Shown here in pieces: positions 7,754 to 15,690 of a DNA stretch of 37,669 nucleotides. The stretch's first letter is position 1. Each line of letters starts with the position of its first letter. The DNA is from Anaeroplasma bactoclasticum (lineage in GTDB: Bacteria; Bacillota_I; Bacilli_A; Acholeplasmatales; Anaeroplasmataceae): the NCBI GenBank assembly GCA_023663825.1, contig JAMPGQ010000014.1:1-37669 (forward strand), given 5' to 3'. The position numbers and the translations under genes are program-made. Under the pieces are notes generated by a model, which searched no databases, was not told the origin of the DNA, and saw nothing but the letters and a program-made list of their open reading frames with translations.

Positions 7754-8326
7754 ATGAAAAAAGTATTAAGCGTAATTTTATGCCTATGTTTCTTATGCTT
7801 TATGTCTTCTTGTACTAAAAAAACAGAATATGATGATAAGACAATTGCCAAAATAGAAACTGAGTGTATTGAAGGTATGGGATTCGGTTTTGTTTACAAG
7901 CGAATCTTTGATTTTGCAGATGGTAAAGTATATGACATTACACTTGCTGATGAAACTATAATTAATCTTTTAAAAGGACAATATGTGGCTGACTCAGACT
8001 ATTATAAGGAGTATGCTTCATTAGAAGAATATGAGTCTTATATTAATTCTTGCTATAATACTTTAATAGAAATTGCCACATTCCCAGAAGAAGAGGGCAA
8101 AGTCTTTTTAAAGAAAATTATTTCTTTAGGAATTTATACATGGAAGGAAAGCTATACGACCGATGAAATCATATTTGATGGAGGGAGTGAAAATATTAAA
8201 ATTTTCTTCACTGATGGAACTGAAAAAAGAACACATATTTATTTTAAGTACCCTAAGAATTATGAACGTATACTTGAAACTTTTAAAAAGCACTTTAATG
8301 TTGGTTGTTGGAATGGTACAAACTAA
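7754..8326 (+). CDS. predicted lipoprotein of unknown function
   Basis: This 190-residue protein has a lipoprotein signal peptide: two basic residues, a hydrophobic core, then lipobox FMSSC with the modified Cys near residue 20. The mature part is acidic with many aromatic residues and matches no family I recognise. It lies 20 bases after the beta-propeller gene with no terminator between and has a GAAAGG-type Shine-Dalgarno. It should be co-transcribed with the ECF pair and may be an envelope target or accessory sensor of that system. A strong terminator follows directly. Confidence 0.75.
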   Translation: MKKVLSVILCLCFLCFMSSCTKKTEYDDKTIAKIETECIEGMGFGFVYKRIFDFADGKVYDITLADETIINLLKGQYVADSDYYKEYASLEEYESYINSCYNTLIEIATFPEEEGKVFLKKIISLGIYTWKESYTTDEIIFDGGSENIKIFFTDGTEKRTHIYFKYPKNYERILETFKKHFNVGCWNGTN

Positions 8327-8330
8327 AATG

Positions 8331-8367
8331 AAAGACACAGGAATGAATGAAACCTGTGTCTTTTTTT
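8331..8367 (+). terminator. terminator of the ECF/beta-propeller/lipoprotein operon
   Basis: An 11-bp perfect stem (8331-8341 with 8353-8363), loop of 11 bases, then T tract to 8367. Confidence 0.92.
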
Positions 8368-8373
8368 CCGTAT

Positions 8374-8398
8374 AAAAAAGGGGGTATAATCAACCCCT
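8374..8398 (-). terminator. terminator of rpmB
   Basis: Read on the minus strand, GGGG (8394-8397) and CCCC (8381-8384) form a short stem with a 9-base loop, followed by CTTTTTT. It lies 14 bases beyond the rpmB stop, back-to-back with the plus-strand terminator at 8331. Confidence 0.75.
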
Positions 8399-8411
8399 CA
8401 ATACCTAACTA

Positions 8412-8600
8412 TTAAGCTCTTTCAAGATTACACTTCTTTAAAGCTCTAGCAGAAATTTTTACTTTCTTAACGTTACCGTTCTCATCTTTGATATGAACAG
8501 TTTGAAGATTAGCCTTCCATGTACGGCGAGTAGCATTTAAAGCATGAGATCTTTTGTTTCCTGTTACAGTACCCTTTCCAGTGATATAACATTTAGCCAT
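8412..8600 (-). CDS. rpmB: 50S ribosomal protein L28
   Basis: This 62-residue protein begins [20 protein letters not shown] and contains [11 protein letters not shown] and [10 protein letters not shown], the L28 pattern, at the family's normal length. AAGGAGG precedes the ATG. It is encoded against its neighbours, exactly as rpmB is between spoVM and yloU/yloV in B. subtilis, and stands alone with its own promoter and terminator. Cys4 and Cys57 are isolated and do not form the four-Cys zinc set of C+ L28 variants. Confidence 0.97.
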   Translation of the reverse strand: MAKCYITGKGTVTGNKRSHALNATRRTWKANLQTVHIKDENGNVKKVKISARALKKCNLERA

Positions 8601-8646
8601 AGTCCTTACCTCCTTATGACGTTAAAATTAAACTTCAAGCCTTATT

Positions 8647-8675
8647 AGTATACCTTAAATCTATAATAAATGCAA
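8647..8675 (-). promoter_or_regulatory. vegetative promoter of rpmB
   Basis: On the minus strand TTGCAT (8670-8675) and TATACT (8647-8652) are separated by exactly 17 bases, about 47 bases upstream of the start codon. Confidence 0.8.
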
Positions 8676-8703
8676 GAACTTTTTAATCTTTTTTATAAAG
8701 TAT

Positions 8704-8732
8704 TTGACTTTTGTTAAAAAAATTGGTATATT
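8704..8732 (+). promoter_or_regulatory. vegetative promoter of the fakA transcript
   Basis: TTGACT (8704-8709) and TATATT (8727-8732) with a 17-base spacer. Transcription would start near 8739, leaving a leader of about 220 bases before fakA. Confidence 0.75.
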
Positions 8733-8740
8733 TTACTAGT

Positions 8741-8922
8741 CACTGCCCTTAAATGAAAATTTTTACTTTACTTTTAAGGGCTTTAGTGTTAAAATGTTAA
8801 ATGAATTAAACATTTTCAAGTGTAAGAGGTGATTTTTTAAGAGTCGAATTATGTCTTTTTGGGAGTATATTTGGAAGAGTTGTATTGTTGATTTGATTAT
8901 CCTATAGCTATTGAAAGCTATA
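8741..8922 (+). other. structured 5' leader of fakA
   Basis: The leader holds three hairpins. The first pairs 8741-8753 with 8773-8788 (CACT and GCCCTTAAA with TTTAAGGGC and AGTG, the two helices separated by a three-base bulge). The second is AAAATGTT (8791-8798) with AACATTTT (8809-8816). The third is TATAGCT (8903-8909) with AGCTATA (8916-8922). None is followed by a T tract, so they are not simple terminators. No T-box or riboswitch class that I know is evident. The gene yloU, which precedes yloV in B. subtilis, is missing here. Confidence 0.45.
8851..8907 (+). CDS. possible 18-residue leader peptide in the fakA leader
   Basis: ATG 8851 opens an 18-codon frame (MSFWEYIWKSCIVDLIIL) ending in TAG just inside the third leader hairpin. 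The peptide is hydrophobic with two Trp. The nearest Shine-Dalgarno (AAGAGGTGAT, 8824-8833) is 17 bases away, which is too far for efficient initiation. A translated leader peptide or a chance frame are both possible. Confidence 0.2.
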   Translation: MSFWEYIWKSCIVDLIIL

Positions 8923-8958
8923 ACATATATACTTAATTTGATATTTAGGAGGATTACC

Positions 8959-10578
8959 ATGCCGGTAAGCAACATAAGTGCGTCCTTATTTAAAAAAATG
9001 GTAATGAATGGCGCTATTAATTTAAAGAATAACCACAAAAAAGTGGATGAGTTGAATGTTTTCCCTGTTCCAGATGGAGATACAGGTACCAATATGTCTA
9101 TGACAGTTATGTCAGGAGTTCGTGAGATGGATTCTTGTGAGTCCTCTTCAATTATAGATATAGCTAAAGTTTTATCACGTGGTGCATTGATGGGTGCACG
9201 TGGAAATTCAGGAGTTATTTTATCTCAGTTTTTCAGAGGTCTTTATGTAGGTATGAAGGAGTTAGACCACAACTACTTATCCATAGAAGACTTAATGGGC
9301 TGTTTTGAATCAGGCTGCCGTGTAGCCTATAAAGCTGTAATGGAACCCGTTGAAGGAACAATTTTAACTGTTGTTCGCGAAGCTGCTGAACATACAAGAT
9401 CACATATAAATGATTTTAATACAATTGATGATTTGCTAGAATGCTATCATAAAGAGGCTGAAAAATCTTTGGAGAATACTCCAAATCTTTTACCAGTTCT
9501 AAAAGAATCTGGTGTAGTTGATAGTGGTGGAGCAGGCTTTTTAGAAATTGTTAAGGGAATGATTATGGCCTTAAATGGAAAAATGCTTGAGGCAAATGAG
9601 GGTACACAAGCCGCAGCGCATGAAGAAAAACAAGTTGAGATGAAAAATATTTATTGTACAGAATTCTTTATCAATCTAAAAGAACCGAAGAGCTTTGATG
9701 AGGGTGCATCTAAATCTTCCTTTTCTTGCTTAGGAGATTCTTTATGTATGGTTATGGAAAACACAACTTGTAAAGTACATCTGCACACAGACCATCCTGG
9801 AAGAGTATTAGAACAAGCGTTAAAATATGGTGAGCTTACCGACATTAAAATAGAAAATCAAAAAATTCAGCATACTCATTTAAAAACAGGGGCTAAGGAG
9901 CTTGGAAATGGTCCTAAAAAGTCATTTGCTTTGGTAGCTGTATGTTTTGGTGAGGGTATTTCTCAAACCTTTAGAGATTTAGGTGTGGATTATATTATTG
10001 AAGGTGGTCAAACCATGAATCCATCTACAGAAGCATTTGTTGAAGCATGTAGTTTGGTTAATGCTGAAAACATTATTATCATTCCGAACAATGGAAATGT
10101 TGTAATGGCCGCAAGTCAAGCTGCCGATTTAGTAAAAGACTCTAAAGTAGAGGTGCTAAAGGCAAAAACCATAGCTCAAGGGTATGCTTCTTTGATGGTG
10201 TTTGATCCTGAAGTAGATATGGAAACAAATTTAGAGGCAATGATGGAAGCAGTTGAGCATGTAAAAACAGGCGAAATCACATATTCTGTTAGAGATACAG
10301 AAATTGGCGGTGTTAAAATTGTCGAAGGTGATTTCATGGGTATTGCCAATGGAGAAATTGTTGTATCTACAAAGAAACAAAAGGATGCTCTTGTTCAGTT
10401 ATTAAATAAGCTAATTGATGAAGAAAGTCAGATTGTTACATTCTTCTGTGGTAAAGACGTTAAGGATGAGGAAAAACAAGATTTAGAAGAGCTTTGTCAA
10501 AAGGTAAATAGAAACGTAGAAGTTGAAATTATTGATGGTGAACAAGAAATTTATTCTTATATTCTTGCAGTAGAATAG
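8959..10578 (+). CDS. fakA: fatty acid kinase FakA (YloV, DAK phosphatase-type)
   Basis: FakA phosphorylates exogenous fatty acids held by a FakB (DegV-type) carrier, giving acyl-phosphate that PlsX can convert to acyl-ACP. The 539-residue protein has the N-terminal Dak-type ATP-binding domain with NVFPVPDGDTGTNMSMT (about residues 33-49). RGALMGARGNSGVILSQFF and SGVVDSGGAGFLEIVKG follow. The C-terminal half is the YloV-type domain, with the NNGNVVMAA block. ATG 8959 is fixed by AGGAGG (8947-8952). The upstream in-frame ATG 8911 lies in leader hairpin sequence. A terminator separates it from recG, but plsX lies in the same cluster, which fits a shared role in phospholipid precursor supply. 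Confidence 0.93.
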   Translation: MPVSNISASLFKKMVMNGAINLKNNHKKVDELNVFPVPDGDTGTNMSMTVMSGVREMDSCESSSIIDIAKVLSRGALMGARGNSGVILSQFFRGLYVGMKELDHNYLSIEDLMGCFESGCRVAYKAVMEPVEGTILTVVREAAEHTRSHINDFNTIDDLLECYHKEAEKSLENTPNLLPVLKESGVVDSGGAGFLEIVKGMIMALNGKMLEANEGTQAAAHEEKQVEMKNIYCTEFFINLKEPKSFDEGASKSSFSCLGDSLCMVMENTTCKVHLHTDHPGRVLEQALKYGELTDIKIENQKIQHTHLKTGAKELGNGPKKSFALVAVCFGEGISQTFRDLGVDYIIEGGQTMNPSTEAFVEACSLVNAENIIIIPNNGNVVMAASQAADLVKDSKVEVLKAKTIAQGYASLMVFDPEVDMETNLEAMMEAVEHVKTGEITYSVRDTEIGGVKIVEGDFMGIANGEIVVSTKKQKDALVQLLNKLIDEESQIVTFFCGKDVKDEEKQDLEELCQKVNRNVEVEIIDGEQEIYSYILAVE

Positions 10579-10596
10579 TTTTTTGATAAAAAAGTG

Positions 10597-10622
10597 ATGG
10601 TTGGAGGAATCCAACCATTTTT
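10597..10622 (+). terminator. terminator between fakA and recG
   Basis: A perfect 9-bp stem (10597-10605 with 10610-10618), 4-base loop and T tract. It is only 11 bases before the recG Shine-Dalgarno, and no clear promoter lies between. Expression of recG therefore depends on partial readthrough or an unseen promoter. Confidence 0.85.
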
Positions 10623-10646
10623 CCACAAATAAAAGGAGGGATAGAA

Positions 10647-12635
10647 TTGGAATTAAAGGATGTCAAACATATAGGTCCTATTACATTAAACAAATTAAAT
10701 GCGAACCATATTTATACTCCAAAAGACCTTCTTTTATTTTATCCAAAAAAGTATTATTTTTATCAAGTGGATAACCAAAATGCTTTTAGTGGAGAAGTTC
10801 TCTGTTTTAAAGCAGTTGTAGCTTCTAGACCAGTTTGGATTAAAACAATTAAACGTTCTAGAGCCTTTGTTTTTTATGTAAAAGTCAACCAAAAAAGAGT
10901 AAAATGTATTATATTTTCAGGAGATTATTTAAGATTTAAGCTTCAAATTGGTCTTCCTATCATTTGTTATGGAAAATATAAGGAAAAGGAAAACGAATTT
11001 AGTTTAACAACTATTTTTTTTGAAGACTTTGATTACCAAATTGAATTAGATTATGGTATTCCTGATATCAATAATAAAACAATTCAAAATGCGATTAAAT
11101 CTATCTTACAAGCAGGATATCAGCTAGAAGATGAGTTGCCTATAGAATATATCCAGAAATACCGGTTAGGAACTTTAAATGAGCTGGTTTACTTGGCACA
11201 TTTTCCTAAAACTATTGCAGACTATAAAAGAGTTAGAAGAAGAGTTCGTTATGAGGATTTTTTTTGGTATACTTTATCCTTAGAGATGTTAAACCAACTG
11301 AAAGGCTTAGAAAAAAAAGCCCCAAAGAATATTAATGAACTTGTTATAGCTAATGCTATAAAAGAATTGCCTTATGAGCTGACAATAGATCAAAGGCAGG
11401 TTATTGAAGAATGCTTAAATGATTTAAAATCTACAAAAATTATGAATCGTTTAGTTCAAGGTGATGTAGGTTCTGGGAAAAGTATAGTGGCTTTTTTATG
11501 CTCTTTGGCTGTGATAGATACAGGCTTTCAGGTAGCTCTTATGGCTCCAACCGAAATTCTTGCTAAACAGCATTATGAAAATGCTAAAAAGTTATTTCCA
11601 AATTTAGCTATTGAACTTTTAACTTCTTCAGTAAAAACAAAGGAAAAAGAAGAAATTCTATATAAGCTTTTACATGGTAGAATTTCTCTAGTTATAGGGA
11701 CACATGCATTAATTGAAAGCAGTGTCATATTTAAAAATTTAGGACTTGCAATTATAGATGAACAGCATCGCTTTGGTGTAAACCAACGTAAAGCCTTATT
11801 AGATAAATTAAAGGGAGTGGATGCGTTATATTTAACTGCCACGCCTATTCCAAGAACTCTAGGCTTGACCAGCTTTGGAGATTTGGATCTATCTATAATT
11901 AAGACGATGCCTAAGAATCGAAAGCCTGTACTTACTAAGATTGTTCCGATGGAACAGCTTGCCTCTTTAGCTAAAACTTTAGAAAGACATTTAGCTTGTG
12001 AGGAGCAAATTTACGTTGTTGTTCCTTTAATAGAGGAAAGTGAGCGATTAGATTATATTGATATGAATCAAGCTATTGAAATTTTTGAAGAGCTTTTGCC
12101 AAATGCTAAGCTAGGCATACTTCATGGTAGGATGAAGGCAAAGGATAAGGATAGTATAATGAATGCCTTTAAAAATCATGAATTAGATTGTCTTCTTTCA
12201 ACAACAGTAATTGAAGTAGGTGTTGATGTAAGCAATGCTACTGTCATGGTGATTTTAGATGCAGAACGCTATGGCTTATCCCAAATCCACCAATTACGTG
12301 GACGTGTGGGTAGAGGAAATCTTCAATCCTATTGTTATCTTGTTACAACAAAGGACTATGTAAAAAGATTAGATATCTTAGAAAAAACAACAGATGGCTT
12401 TTTACTAGCTGAAGAAGATTTTAAATTACGTGGACCTGGAGATTATTTAGGAGAAGAGCAGTCAGGATTTAATAGTTTGAACTTTGATTATGAGTCTAAA
12501 GATTTGATGATTTGGAAGTGTGCTTTAGAGGATAGTAAGGAATTTGTTTCCAAATATTTCCAAAAGGAAGTCAGTCATCCTAAGCTAGATGAGATCTTCA
12601 AACAAATTTCTGTTAAAAAAACGAAAATTAACTAG
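10647..12635 (+). CDS. recG: ATP-dependent DNA helicase RecG
   Basis: RecG remodels stalled replication forks and Holliday junctions. The 662-residue protein is of family length. The N-terminal wedge (OB) domain is followed by helicase motifs: QGDVGSGKS (Walker A, 272-279), DEQH (371-374), TATPIPRTL, and motif VI QIHQLRGRVGRG. The C-terminal GPGDYLGEEQSG region is typical of RecG. Translation starts at TTG 10647 behind AAAGGAGGG (10632-10640). No in-frame ATG or GTG is as well placed. The fapR gene found between recG and plsX in B. subtilis is absent. Confidence 0.97.
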   Translation: MELKDVKHIGPITLNKLNANHIYTPKDLLLFYPKKYYFYQVDNQNAFSGEVLCFKAVVASRPVWIKTIKRSRAFVFYVKVNQKRVKCIIFSGDYLRFKLQIGLPIICYGKYKEKENEFSLTTIFFEDFDYQIELDYGIPDINNKTIQNAIKSILQAGYQLEDELPIEYIQKYRLGTLNELVYLAHFPKTIADYKRVRRRVRYEDFFWYTLSLEMLNQLKGLEKKAPKNINELVIANAIKELPYELTIDQRQVIEECLNDLKSTKIMNRLVQGDVGSGKSIVAFLCSLAVIDTGFQVALMAPTEILAKQHYENAKKLFPNLAIELLTSSVKTKEKEEILYKLLHGRISLVIGTHALIESSVIFKNLGLAIIDEQHRFGVNQRKALLDKLKGVDALYLTATPIPRTLGLTSFGDLDLSIIKTMPKNRKPVLTKIVPMEQLASLAKTLERHLACEEQIYVVVPLIEESERLDYIDMNQAIEIFEELLPNAKLGILHGRMKAKDKDSIMNAFKNHELDCLLSTTVIEVGVDVSNATVMVILDAERYGLSQIHQLRGRVGRGNLQSYCYLVTTKDYVKRLDILEKTTDGFLLAEEDFKLRGPGDYLGEEQSGFNSLNFDYESKDLMIWKCALEDSKEFVSKYFQKEVSHPKLDEIFKQISVKKTKIN

Positions 12636-12686
12636 TTTTTAAGGCTATAAAATGCTAAAATGGTATTGATTAGGAGGAATTAACCT

Positions 12687-13685
12687 ATGTTTAAAATTGC
12701 GATTGATGCAAATGGTGGAGATTATGGAGTTGATACTACTGTTTTAGGGAGTATGATGGCCATAAAAAAATTTAAAGATTTAGAGATTATTTTATATGGA
12801 GATGAGGCAAAGATAAAGCCTTTATTAACAGATTCAACTAGAATTACAGTTGTTCATACAGCAGATACAATTTCTATGGGTGAGCATGATCCCGTAAAAG
12901 CAATTCGTACTCAAAAGGAAGCTTCTTTATGCTTAGCTATGAAGGCTTGTAAGAATGGAGAAGCAGATGCTTGTGTGACAAACGGACCTACACAGTGTGT
13001 CGTTGTAGGAGCACACTTGCTTGTTAGAAGATTACCTCAGATGGAGCGTGTTGCGTTATGTCCTTTCATTCCAAATATGGATGGACATCCAAGATTACTC
13101 TTAGATGTAGGTGCAAATGTTGAATTGAAAAAGGAACATTTAGGAAGCCTTGCAATGTTTGCTTCTGTTGTGGCAGAAGAAATATTAAAGGTTAAAGAAC
13201 CTAAGGTAGGATTATTAAATATTGGTTCTGAACCAGGCAAAGGTAGAGAAATTGAAAAAGAAGCCTATGAGTATTTACAAAGCTTAAATCAAATTCATTT
13301 TTATGGAAATGTTGAACCAACTGAAATGATGAATTGTCCTTGTGATGTTGTTGTTACAGATGGCTTTTCAGGAAATATTTGTTTAAAGTCTATTGAGGGT
13401 ACAGGTAAAGCAATTTCTGCAATGCTCACAGAAGAAATTAAATCTTCTTTAGGTGGTAAGATTGGTTATTTGTTTATGCGCAAGAATTTAAAGAGATTCA
13501 AAAAAAGAATGAGTACGAAGGAAGTTGGAGGAGCTATGCTATTTGGTCTTTCTAAGATTGTAGTTAAGGCTCATGGTAACTCTGATCCTTTAGCATTCTT
13601 CCATGCAATCCGTTTAGCACGTGAACTAGTAGAGGCTGATATTATCAATAAAGTAGTTGCTAAATTACCACAAGAAGAGGCTTAA
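12687..13685 (+). CDS. plsX: phosphate acyltransferase PlsX
   Basis: PlsX converts acyl-ACP and phosphate to acyl-phosphate, the substrate of PlsY for lysophosphatidate synthesis, at the membrane surface. The 332-residue protein begins FKIAIDANGGDYGVDT (family pattern IAIDAMGGD). It shows MGEHDPVKAIR, an LDVGANVE segment, LLNIGSEPGKG and VTDGFSGNICLKS. AGGAGG (12672-12677) lies 9 bases before ATG 12687. It follows recG by 51 bases with no terminator. The fabD, fabG and acpP genes that usually follow are missing; rnc is next after a 72-base gap that shows nothing recognisable. Confidence 0.97.
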   Translation: MFKIAIDANGGDYGVDTTVLGSMMAIKKFKDLEIILYGDEAKIKPLLTDSTRITVVHTADTISMGEHDPVKAIRTQKEASLCLAMKACKNGEADACVTNGPTQCVVVGAHLLVRRLPQMERVALCPFIPNMDGHPRLLLDVGANVELKKEHLGSLAMFASVVAEEILKVKEPKVGLLNIGSEPGKGREIEKEAYEYLQSLNQIHFYGNVEPTEMMNCPCDVVVTDGFSGNICLKSIEGTGKAISAMLTEEIKSSLGGKIGYLFMRKNLKRFKKRMSTKEVGGAMLFGLSKIVVKAHGNSDPLAFFHAIRLARELVEADIINKVVAKLPQEEA

Positions 13686-13757
13686 AGACCTATTGGCTTG
13701 GGTATAAAGAACAGCCTTTATTGGTGTTGTTGAAGATAGATATTAGGAGATGAAAAT

Positions 13758-14423
13758 ATGGATTTTTTAGAATTAGAAAATCAAATAGGATATCATTTTC
13801 ATAATTTAGATTTATTAAAGCTTGCCTTAACACATTCATCTTATGCAAATGAGCATCAGATGGAATGTAATGAGCGTTTAGAGTATTTAGGTGATGCTGT
13901 ATTGCAATTATGTATGTCTAAATACTTATTTAAAAAGCTTCATTTAGATGAGGGTGTTTTATCTAAAACTAGAGCTAAATGTGTTTGTGAGGAAGCTTTA
14001 AATGTATATGCTGAAAAAATACATTTGGCAAGGTATCTATTACTGGGTAATGGTGAAGAACATAGTGGTGGTAGAGGCAGACCGGCCATAATTGCGGATG
14101 CTTTTGAAGCAATGCTGGGGGCAATTTTAGAGGATTCTAATTTTGAAACCGTATATCAAGTATTTGAAAGAATTGTTCTACCACATCAAGATATTGTATT
14201 AAAAATCAAAGATTATAAATCCGTGTTCCAAGAAAAAGTTCAAGCGGATAAGAGAAGTCTTCATTATGAAATCGTCCATGAAAGTGGTCCTGCTAATGAT
14301 AAAACCTATGAAGCAGTTGTCTATATGGATGAAATCTTAATGGGAAGAGGCATTGGTAAAACCAAGAAGGAAGCAGAACAAAATGCTGCAAAAGAAGCCT
14401 TAAATAAGGAAGCACGAGGATAA
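13758..14423 (+). CDS. rnc: ribonuclease III
   Basis: RNase III cleaves double-stranded RNA in rRNA processing and mRNA turnover. The 221-residue protein has the catalytic signature NERLEYLGDAVLQ, with acidic residues including E39, E42 and D46. The second catalytic block is DAFEAMLGAI near residue 114. A C-terminal dsRNA-binding domain starts around YKSVFQEKVQ and ends GKTKKEAEQNAAKEAL. AGGAGATG precedes ATG 13758. It is in the plsX-rnc order of many Bacillota, but smc and ftsY do not follow; dapB does. Confidence 0.97.
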   Translation: MDFLELENQIGYHFHNLDLLKLALTHSSYANEHQMECNERLEYLGDAVLQLCMSKYLFKKLHLDEGVLSKTRAKCVCEEALNVYAEKIHLARYLLLGNGEEHSGGRGRPAIIADAFEAMLGAILEDSNFETVYQVFERIVLPHQDIVLKIKDYKSVFQEKVQADKRSLHYEIVHESGPANDKTYEAVVYMDEILMGRGIGKTKKEAEQNAAKEALNKEARG

Positions 14424-14453
14424 TCTTCTTCATATACTATAATGGTGATATTT

Positions 14454-15083
14454 ATGTATATGGCTATTATAGGAATATGTGGGAAAATGGGTAGCCAAAT
14501 CTATGAAAAATATAAAAATGAATTTCATATTGTCGGAATAGATGTGATTCAGCATAAAGTGGTAGAAACCTATCAAAATATTTTAGATGTTCCTTATCCT
14601 ATTGATGTGGTTGTAGATTTTTCTTCAACAGAAGTTTATGATATTTTAATTCAAGCAATAAAAAAAGGATGTATTGTATTTAGTGGTACTACAGGATATA
14701 CCTTTGAACAAATTGATGAACTTGAAAAATTGGCAAAGATCCACCAGACTACATTCATTTGGAAGGCAAATTATGCAAAAGGAATCAAGCTTTTTTCAAA
14801 GCTGTTAGAGGAATGTAAAAAAGAATTTGAAATTTTAGACTTTGTAGAAATCCATGCCACCTCTAAAAAGGATGCTCCAAGTGGTACAGCCAAGGTGTTG
14901 GCTAAAAGCTTAGGTATTCCAGAAGATAAGATACAGTCCTTACGGATTAATCAGGCTCCCGCTATTCATGAAATCATTTTTTCATCAGAGAATGAAAGAA
15001 TATATCTTCGTCATGAAATCTTACAAAAGAAAGCTTTTATTACAGGCTTTGATGAGGAGTTAAGAAAAATACTTAGGAGTTGA
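14454..15083 (+). CDS. dapB: 4-hydroxy-tetrahydrodipicolinate reductase (short form)
   Basis: DapB reduces 4-hydroxy-tetrahydrodipicolinate with NAD(P)H in lysine and diaminopimelate synthesis. Its substrate branch also supplies spore dipicolinate. The 209-residue protein has the nucleotide loop GICGKMGS, SGTTGY, and the catalytic block EIHATSKKDAPSGTAK. The last retains the His and Lys of the E. coli H159/K163 pair, though the second His of the usual HH is Ala. It is about 60 residues shorter than typical DapB, mostly between the Rossmann and substrate domains. ATG 14454 is chosen because GGTGAT (14444-14449) precedes it by 4 bases; the ATG at 14442 lies before that site. TATAAT (14438-14443) abuts the GGTGAT. 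Confidence 0.93.
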   Translation: MYMAIIGICGKMGSQIYEKYKNEFHIVGIDVIQHKVVETYQNILDVPYPIDVVVDFSSTEVYDILIQAIKKGCIVFSGTTGYTFEQIDELEKLAKIHQTTFIWKANYAKGIKLFSKLLEECKKEFEILDFVEIHATSKKDAPSGTAKVLAKSLGIPEDKIQSLRINQAPAIHEIIFSSENERIYLRHEILQKKAFITGFDEELRKILRS

Positions 15084-15088
15084 TGTAA

Positions 15089-15688
15089 ATGTTAGAAAAA
15101 TTATATAAAAAGGGTTACTTAAATTATGAACAGCTGATATTTGATCATGCAAAGTCATTAGGATTAAATGCCGAAGAGGTATTTGTTCTTATTCATATTT
15201 TAAAAAATCATTTACTTACGAATACATTATCTGTAGAAGATATTCAAAAACAAGTATTAATGACTCCATCTAAGCTAGACAAGCTAGTAGCTTCTTTAAT
15301 GGAACGTGGATTTTATGAAGTATATTTATCTTATGATAATGGAAAGGGTACAGAATGTATTTCCTTCAAGCCTTTATTTACAATGCTTGAACAACTTTTA
15401 AGTCAAAAAATAAGCCTAGATACCTATGATATTGAAAAGGCAAATAAATACATATCATCAAAGTTAAATCGTGTTCTTACAGCATCAGAATTAGAGATGC
15501 TTCAAGGCCTTATGATTGACGATCATTATACCTATGATCAGATTGCAGCAGTAGTAGATCATATTATCACATCTAACAAGGTTTTATCAATGCGCACTAT
15601 CGCATTAGGATTGGCAAATAAACGCTATGAGGTTAAACCAAAAACAGAAGCTCCAGCAGCATTTCAAGATTTCTTAAAGAGGATTTAA
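15089..15688 (+). CDS. dnaD: DnaD-family replication initiation protein
   Basis: DnaD-type proteins act with DnaA, DnaB and DnaI in loading the replicative helicase. The 199-residue protein has an N-terminal winged-helix region (LGLNAEEVFVLIHIL ... MTPSKLDKLVASLMERGF), then a linker. A helical DDBH2 domain follows (LNRVLTASELEMLQGLM ... NKVLSMRTIALGLANKRY). AGGAG lies 8 bases before ATG 15089. The gene starts 5 bases after dapB and ends 2 bases before nth. The dnaD-nth pairing is the same as in Bacillus. Confidence 0.9.
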   Translation: MLEKLYKKGYLNYEQLIFDHAKSLGLNAEEVFVLIHILKNHLLTNTLSVEDIQKQVLMTPSKLDKLVASLMERGFYEVYLSYDNGKGTECISFKPLFTMLEQLLSQKISLDTYDIEKANKYISSKLNRVLTASELEMLQGLMIDDHYTYDQIAAVVDHIITSNKVLSMRTIALGLANKRYEVKPKTEAPAAFQDFLKRI

Positions 15689-15690
15689 AA

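Noticed and set aside
8163-8375. 70-codon plus-strand frame overlapping the lipoprotein end
   Set aside because: It is a shadow of the lipoprotein gene and crosses its terminator; no Shine-Dalgarno and no family.
8851-8907. Remnant of a diadenylate cyclase N-terminus in the 18-codon frame before fakA
   Set aside because: A faint resemblance in a few hydrophobic residues only; too short to support.
9651-9845. 64-codon minus-strand frame inside fakA
   Set aside because: Fully contained in a conserved gene, with no start signals of its own.
13686-13757. Possible acyl carrier protein or small gene between plsX and rnc
   Set aside because: Only 72 bases, stops in all frames and no DSL motif; acpP is simply not here.
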